DNA from: Chloroflexota bacterium
Lineage (GTDB): Bacteria; Chloroflexota; Anaerolineae; Aggregatilineales; Phototrophicaceae
Reading direction: 5' to 3'
Assembly (NCBI GenBank): GCA_011523615.1
Contig: WTGJ01000020.1
Span: forward strand, 129,511-193,510
Length of the DNA: 64,000 nt
The position numbers were made by a program, and so were the translations under genes. Every line of letters starts with the position of its first letter. Position 1 is the first letter of the stretch. A model generated the notes under the pieces. The model had not been told where the DNA came from. It worked only from the letters and a program-made list of their open reading frames with translations, and searched no databases. Below, one piece after another: positions 60,326-64,000 of the stretch.

Positions 60326-61738
60326 TCATTGCATCGCCGCCGCTAAGGCACCGCAGGCCGGGCAACCACCGCCCGGTCGGATGATGGCATAACCGGCTTG
60401 TGGGTCGCTGTCATAACGCTGGGCATCGATGTTCCATACGATGAACAAGCGTACATAGCCACTCGCGCGGCCCAGCCGCACTGCCGTTGCCAACCAATCC
60501 GCCTGCTCCGCGACGGAGGTATTCGCCCCCCAGGCGAAGCCACTGGAAATCGGGCCATAGCCTTCGGGTGAGACATAGCCAAATTCCGTAAAGCACAGCT
60601 GTTTGGTGGGAAAAACCGAGCGGTACAGTTCGACCATGGTCGGGTAATACCAGGTGTAATGCCCAGAACTGCCCACCGGTGCGCCACTGCGGGCCGTCGG
60701 GGGTACGGAGCCGGAATTGTAATGGATGCCGAGGCAGTCCATGTAGTTGGCGGCACCGGCTGCGGCCATCTGGCGGATGAAGACATCATCGTTGCAACCA
60801 CCCGCCTGACACCCCCCCTGGTAATAACCCGTGGGCGATGGTGCGCCGCTAATCACGAGCGTATTCGGGTTGGCTGCCTTGATGGCCGCATAGGCTGCTC
60901 GCAACATATCCGTGTAATTGCTGCCGCTGATGAAGCCATTCGGCCATTCGCGCTCGATATTCTGTTCATTCCAAACTTCAATTCCATCCGCGCCATGGGA
61001 AGCCAACGAGCCGAGGAAGGCTGCGTAATCGCGGTAGAATTGGGCGGGGTTGTTGCGCAATTGATGATGGTCGCCGATGACGCTGTAGAGGATGCGCAAA
61101 CCCGCATTGTGCGCTTGTTGGATCTGCCCGGCTTGCCCGGAGGCATCCGTGCCGCCACCATAACGAAGCTGGAACTTGATCCACGTCATGCCTGCGCTGC
61201 GCATCGTGCCGGTATGGCCAAAGCCAAACGCCTGCCCCCCCAATTCGAAACCGCCGCCGGCAGCCGGTGGCGGGAGGTTGGCGATCGGGATGTTCCCCCC
61301 GCCTGTGTCGGCAACCGGCGGCGGTGCGTTGGGTACCCGGAGAACCTGGCCGACAAAGATCTGGTCTGGATTCGCGATGCCGTTGATTTCCGCAATCAAG
61401 AAGTAATTGGTGTTGAAACGGGCAGCAATCGTACCCAATGTATCGCCCCGCACGACCGTGTACGTGCCGTATTCAGCGCTGGGTGCGGCGCCCTCGGGGC
61501 TGCTGACCGGCGTTTGACCGGGTCGGACGAGGGTCATACCGGAGTGGATGAGCTCCGGGTTGGTGATGTTGTTGGCGGCGATGAGTTCATCCACGGTGAC
61601 GCCCATCGCCCGCGCGATGGACCACAGGGTATCGCCGGGTTGGGTCACATAGCTGCCCTGTGCGGATGCTGCTGATGTGAGGATCAACAGCGGAATCAAA
61701 CAGAGCAACGAAAAGATCGCAGTAGTGCGTTTCATCAT
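60326..61738 (-). CDS. Secreted LysM protein with glycoside-hydrolase-like domain
   Basis: 470 residues. Signal peptide (IFSLLCLIPLLILTSAASAQ), LysM domains at about 29-72 and 92-135 (both with the GDTL core), a Pro/Gly linker (137-165) and a C-terminal TIM-barrel-like domain. In that domain, E258 (EVWNEQN) and E385 (CFTEFGYV) match the acid/base and nucleophile of clan GH-A glycosidases such as families 5 and 39. LysM binds peptidoglycan or chitin, so it probably stays on the cell wall and cuts a glycan there. The substrate is unknown. A C-terminal C-x2-C (GGCPACG) is present. Confidence 0.9.
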   Translation of the reverse strand: MMKRTTAIFSLLCLIPLLILTSAASAQGSYVTQPGDTLWSIARAMGVTVDELIAANNITNPELIHSGMTLVRPGQTPVSSPEGAAPSAEYGTYTVVRGDTLGTIAARFNTNYFLIAEINGIANPDQIFVGQVLRVPNAPPPVADTGGGNIPIANLPPPAAGGGFELGGQAFGFGHTGTMRSAGMTWIKFQLRYGGGTDASGQAGQIQQAHNAGLRILYSVIGDHHQLRNNPAQFYRDYAAFLGSLASHGADGIEVWNEQNIEREWPNGFISGSNYTDMLRAAYAAIKAANPNTLVISGAPSPTGYYQGGCQAGGCNDDVFIRQMAAAGAANYMDCLGIHYNSGSVPPTARSGAPVGSSGHYTWYYPTMVELYRSVFPTKQLCFTEFGYVSPEGYGPISSGFAWGANTSVAEQADWLATAVRLGRASGYVRLFIVWNIDAQRYDSDPQAGYAIIRPGGGCPACGALAAAMQ

Positions 61739-61774
61739 CGAGCCTGACCTTTGCTAGCATTGAGAGATGAATTC

Positions 61775-61802
61775 ATTCTATTCAGCATGGGTGAGCACGC
61801 AA
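61775..61802 (-). promoter_or_regulatory. Candidate promoter of the LysM gene
   Basis: Minus strand: TTGCGT at 61802-61797, 16 bp, TAGAAT at 61780-61775, 36 bases before the ATG. Confidence 0.45.
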
Positions 61803-61821
61803 ACGCAGCAGGCATCTCCAC

Positions 61822-61850
61822 TTGTGAAATCCTGTCGAACTCAGTAAGAT
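61822..61850 (+). promoter_or_regulatory. Promoter of glnA
   Basis: TTGTGA at 61822-61827, 17 bp, TAAGAT at 61845-61850, 40 bases before the ATG. No NtrC- or GlnR-like site is obvious to me in the 152-bp divergent region. Confidence 0.55.
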
Positions 61851-61890
61851 TGCCGTTGATGAGTTGGTTTCATTTTCATAAGGGGGAAAA

Positions 61891-63318
61891 ATGAGCTATG
61901 TAGCGCCGGAGCGCGCCAAGTCATCCGTTGCTGCGCTGTTGGCTTGGGCAAGCGAAGAAGGGGCAGAAGCCTTGGATATCCGTTTCTCCGATATCCGCGG
62001 CCATACCCAGCACTTCACGGTACCCATCGTCACGGTGGATGAAGGGGACTTCGCCGAAGGTTTTGGTTTCGATGGATCGAGTGTGCGTGGCTTCCAGAGC
62101 ATCGAGCAATCGGACTTGATCCTCATCCCGGATATCGCGACCGCCTACGTCGACCCTTTCTTCGACCGAACTACAGTGGCAGTCTTTGCCGATATCTACG
62201 ATCCGATCACGCGGGAACCCTACGGCAGAGACCCTCGCGGCGTCACCAAACGGGCGGAATCTTACCTGCAACAAACTGGCTTAGCGGATACATCTTACTT
62301 TGGGCCGGAAGCAGAATTCTTCATGTTCAGCAACGTGCAATATGAAGTCAATCAGTATCTGAGTTATTACGAAGTGGATTCAAACGAAGGATTCTGGAAT
62401 ACGGCATCGGATGACCCATTGCACAGTTACCTGAACCGCATCAAAGAAGGCTATTTCCCCTTACCACCGATGGACAAAACGCACAACGTGCGCGCTGACA
62501 TGACGGCTGTCATGCTCGAATGCGGGATCCCGGTCGAGCTGCACCATCACGAAGTCGGCGGCGCCGGGCAGGCAGAGATTGACATTCGTTTCGATACTTT
62601 GCTGCGCATGTGCGACAACATGCAGATCTACAAGCACATCGTTCGCAACGTCGCTTTGCAGCATGGTCTCATCGCCACGTTCATGCCCAAACCCCTGTTC
62701 GAAGAAAATGGCTCCGGTATGCACGTCCACATGAGCCTCTGGAACCAGGGGGAGACGCTGTTTTACGACGCCGCTGGCTACGCGAACTTGAGTCAAATGG
62801 CGCTCTGGTACATCGGTGGCATCCTCAAGCATGCACCCGCGCTGCTCGCCTTCACCAATCCCACGACCAATAGTTTCCGTCGCCTGGTGCCAGGATACGA
62901 AGCGCCGGTCAATCTGGTCTATTCCAATCGCAATCGCTCCGCTGCCGTGCGCATCCCGGTCTACAGCAGCAGCCCGAAAGCGACCCGCATCGAAGCGCGC
63001 TTTCCCGACCCAGCCTGCAACCCCTACTATGCCCTGCCCGCTCTGCTGATGGCTGGCCTGGATGGCATCCAGAATCAGATCGACCCCGGTGAACCGGCCG
63101 ATTACGATCTGTACGAGAACCCCGGCGATACGCCGACGGTTCCGGGCACCCTGGGTGATGTGCTCCAGGCGCTGCAAGCAGATAAAGATTTCTTATTGGC
63201 CGGTGGCGTATTCACCGAAGACATCATCGCCAGTTTCTGTGAACACAAGCAGCTGGAAGCGGATGCCGTATCCATGCGCACCCATCCCTATGAGTTCTTG
63301 CTGTATTTGGATACCTAA
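61891..63318 (+). CDS. glnA: Glutamine synthetase type I
   Basis: 475 residues, full length for GSI. Landmarks: FGFDGSSVRGFQSIEQSD (beta-grasp), GPEAEFFMF with the metal-binding glutamate, EVGGAGQAEIDIRF, the histidine loop GSGMHVHMSL, NRNRSAAVRIP and the DLYENP segment containing the tyrosine at the position adenylylated in E. coli (NLYDL). It joins ammonium and glutamate to make glutamine, completing the pathway served by Amt and regulated by PII. AAGGGGGAA precedes the ATG. Confidence 0.96.
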   Translation: MSYVAPERAKSSVAALLAWASEEGAEALDIRFSDIRGHTQHFTVPIVTVDEGDFAEGFGFDGSSVRGFQSIEQSDLILIPDIATAYVDPFFDRTTVAVFADIYDPITREPYGRDPRGVTKRAESYLQQTGLADTSYFGPEAEFFMFSNVQYEVNQYLSYYEVDSNEGFWNTASDDPLHSYLNRIKEGYFPLPPMDKTHNVRADMTAVMLECGIPVELHHHEVGGAGQAEIDIRFDTLLRMCDNMQIYKHIVRNVALQHGLIATFMPKPLFEENGSGMHVHMSLWNQGETLFYDAAGYANLSQMALWYIGGILKHAPALLAFTNPTTNSFRRLVPGYEAPVNLVYSNRNRSAAVRIPVYSSSPKATRIEARFPDPACNPYYALPALLMAGLDGIQNQIDPGEPADYDLYENPGDTPTVPGTLGDVLQALQADKDFLLAGGVFTEDIIASFCEHKQLEADAVSMRTHPYEFLLYLDT

Positions 63319-63356
63319 GCGCAAATTTTGCTGAGCCGAATCTCAGAATCACAATC

Positions 63357-63391
63357 GGAGAGTCGCCCTTCAGCGGCTCTCCTGCTTTTCC
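63357..63391 (+). terminator. Rho-independent terminator after glnA
   Basis: GGAGAGTCGC (63357-63366) and GCGGCTCTCC (63373-63382) form a 10-bp stem (one G-T) with loop CCTTCA, followed by TGCTTTTCC. Confidence 0.8.
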
Positions 63392-63392
63392 A

Positions 63393-64000
63393 TCAGGAAT
63401 TTCCGGCTGGGATTTCCGGCCTGGGTACGTCCCGCCGCTGGGCCAGTTGGTGAGCTTCCGACAGTACAAAATCAACGGTCGCAGCGATGGAAGGCTCCGG
63501 TTGGATGTGCTCGGGAAGGGGATGGGTTTCCTGTTCTACGATCGCTGCAGAATGAGCCTGCAAACGCAGCTGCACCCGACCGACCGCAGCCGCAGGCACT
63601 TCAGCCAGACGCAAGAAACCCGCATCCAGGACGGTTTGTTGGGCTGCGTTCAATTGGATGCCGAGCGCTTCTCCGGCCGCCAACTTTGCCCCGTGGGCAA
63701 CTGTACAACGGATCGACCCGGGGCCGCGCTCATCCAGACAATCGCAATCCGGTGAGAGGATCGCCAGCCGAAACCCGGCCCGAATGGCCGGCGTGATTTC
63801 TGTGTCGATGGTCCCTTCAGCGTTGATGGCGTGATAACCCATCGCATCCAGGATGAACAAAGTAGAGCGACCCGCCGTGAGGCGATGATGCCAGCTTTGA
63901 GGATCACTGGCATCGCCCAAATCGAGCCATAACGATCTCATCTCGCTCGCAAATTGACTGCGCAATACCTGCAACCAACGGCCGAGGTGCGCCGCCAGGA
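63393..64000 (-). CDS. Unknown protein, partial at right edge
   Basis: The stop is at 63393 and the frame is open to the window edge (about 202 codons visible, continuing to the right through LAAHLGRWLQVLRSQF). Visible parts: STLFILDAMGYHAINAEG, TPAIRAGFRLAILSPDCDC with a Cys-rich turn, AHGAKLAAGEALG and a strand-rich GRVQLRLQAHSA. I do not recognise a family. Coding character (no stops, varied residue use) supports a real gene. Confidence 0.65.
   Translation of the reverse strand, partial: LAAHLGRWLQVLRSQFASEMRSLWLDLGDASDPQSWHHRLTAGRSTLFILDAMGYHAINAEGTIDTEITPAIRAGFRLAILSPDCDCLDERGPGSIRCTVAHGAKLAAGEALGIQLNAAQQTVLDAGFLRLAEVPAAAVGRVQLRLQAHSAAIVEQETHPLPEHIQPEPSIAATVDFVLSEAHQLAQRRDVPRPEIPAGNS

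Noticed and set aside
61851-61890. A glnA-type glutamine riboswitch before glnA
   Set aside because: The predicted leader is only about 33 bases, too short to hold the known aptamer.

Overview
The window looks like a stretch of a Chloroflexota chromosome, probably an Anaerolineae/Caldilineae-type bacterium. This is inferred from GC-rich coding with frequent GTG/TTG starts, a mixture of gene families common in that phylum (COG3375-type GNAT protein, DUF3830, MlrC-family protein, GT4-rich glycan genes, many ABC importers without lipoprotein signals) and the absence of LPS genes. It is a guess from content, not a phylogenetic placement. Gene density is high, with many 4-bp ATGA/GTGA overlaps. 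I see no insertion sequence, prophage, CRISPR array or rRNA, and one tRNA (Ala, CGC).

Layout. 1-3937 (minus): a TroABCD-type Mn/Zn/Fe ABC importer. Its first permease carries a C-terminal winged-helix domain, its second permease carries a six-cysteine loop, and its sigma70-like promoter is overlapped by a perfect 10+10 bp inverted repeat. 3956-12497: a uracil-DNA-glycosylase-like protein, a GNAT protein, an LPG-flippase-like membrane protein, a sulfite-oxidase-like molybdoenzyme, an exported protein, a rhodanese, a CPBP protease and a GT9-GT26 fusion. 12494-18017: a LutC-like protein and three hydrolases (M20D, S9, MlrC). 18038-24609: GlpD, a tiny two-helix membrane protein and a glycan cluster (WecA/TagO-like transferase, epimerase, two GT4 enzymes with a small protein between them). 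24740-29020: a carbohydrate ABC importer whose MalF-like permease has a very large membrane insertion. 29111-39180: a GT4 enzyme, a 1342-residue kinase-like membrane protein, a ferredoxin, a class A PBP, CoaE and tRNA-Ala.

39329-43901: a nitrate/sulfonate/taurine-type ABC importer followed by an amidohydrolase and a PfkB kinase. 43923-50757 (minus): Gfo/Idh dehydrogenase, M20 deacylase, dipeptide-type permeases, binding protein and nitrilase-type amidase. 50877-52687: amt-glnK, in which the PII protein has lost residues normally used for nucleotide binding. 52726-57995: an operon of DUF3830, an amidohydrolase/lactonase and two creatininase-family proteins (one intact, one without its metal ligands), divergent from a DapA-family lyase and an enolase-superfamily dehydratase. 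58019-60266: a 2-hydroxyacid dehydrogenase, a small unknown and an alpha/beta-hydrolase-fold protein lacking its nucleophile. 60326-64000: a LysM-glycosidase-like secreted protein, glnA and a partial unknown gene.

How they work together. Three themes recur: uptake and breakdown of organic solutes (four ABC importers with hydrolases, dehydrogenases and lyases beside them), assembly of undecaprenyl-linked surface glycan and peptidoglycan, and ammonium assimilation (amt, glnK, glnA). The best candidates for undescribed biology are the permease-regulator fusion with its putative operator, the intact/degenerate creatininase pair, the kinase-like membrane giant and the altered PII protein.
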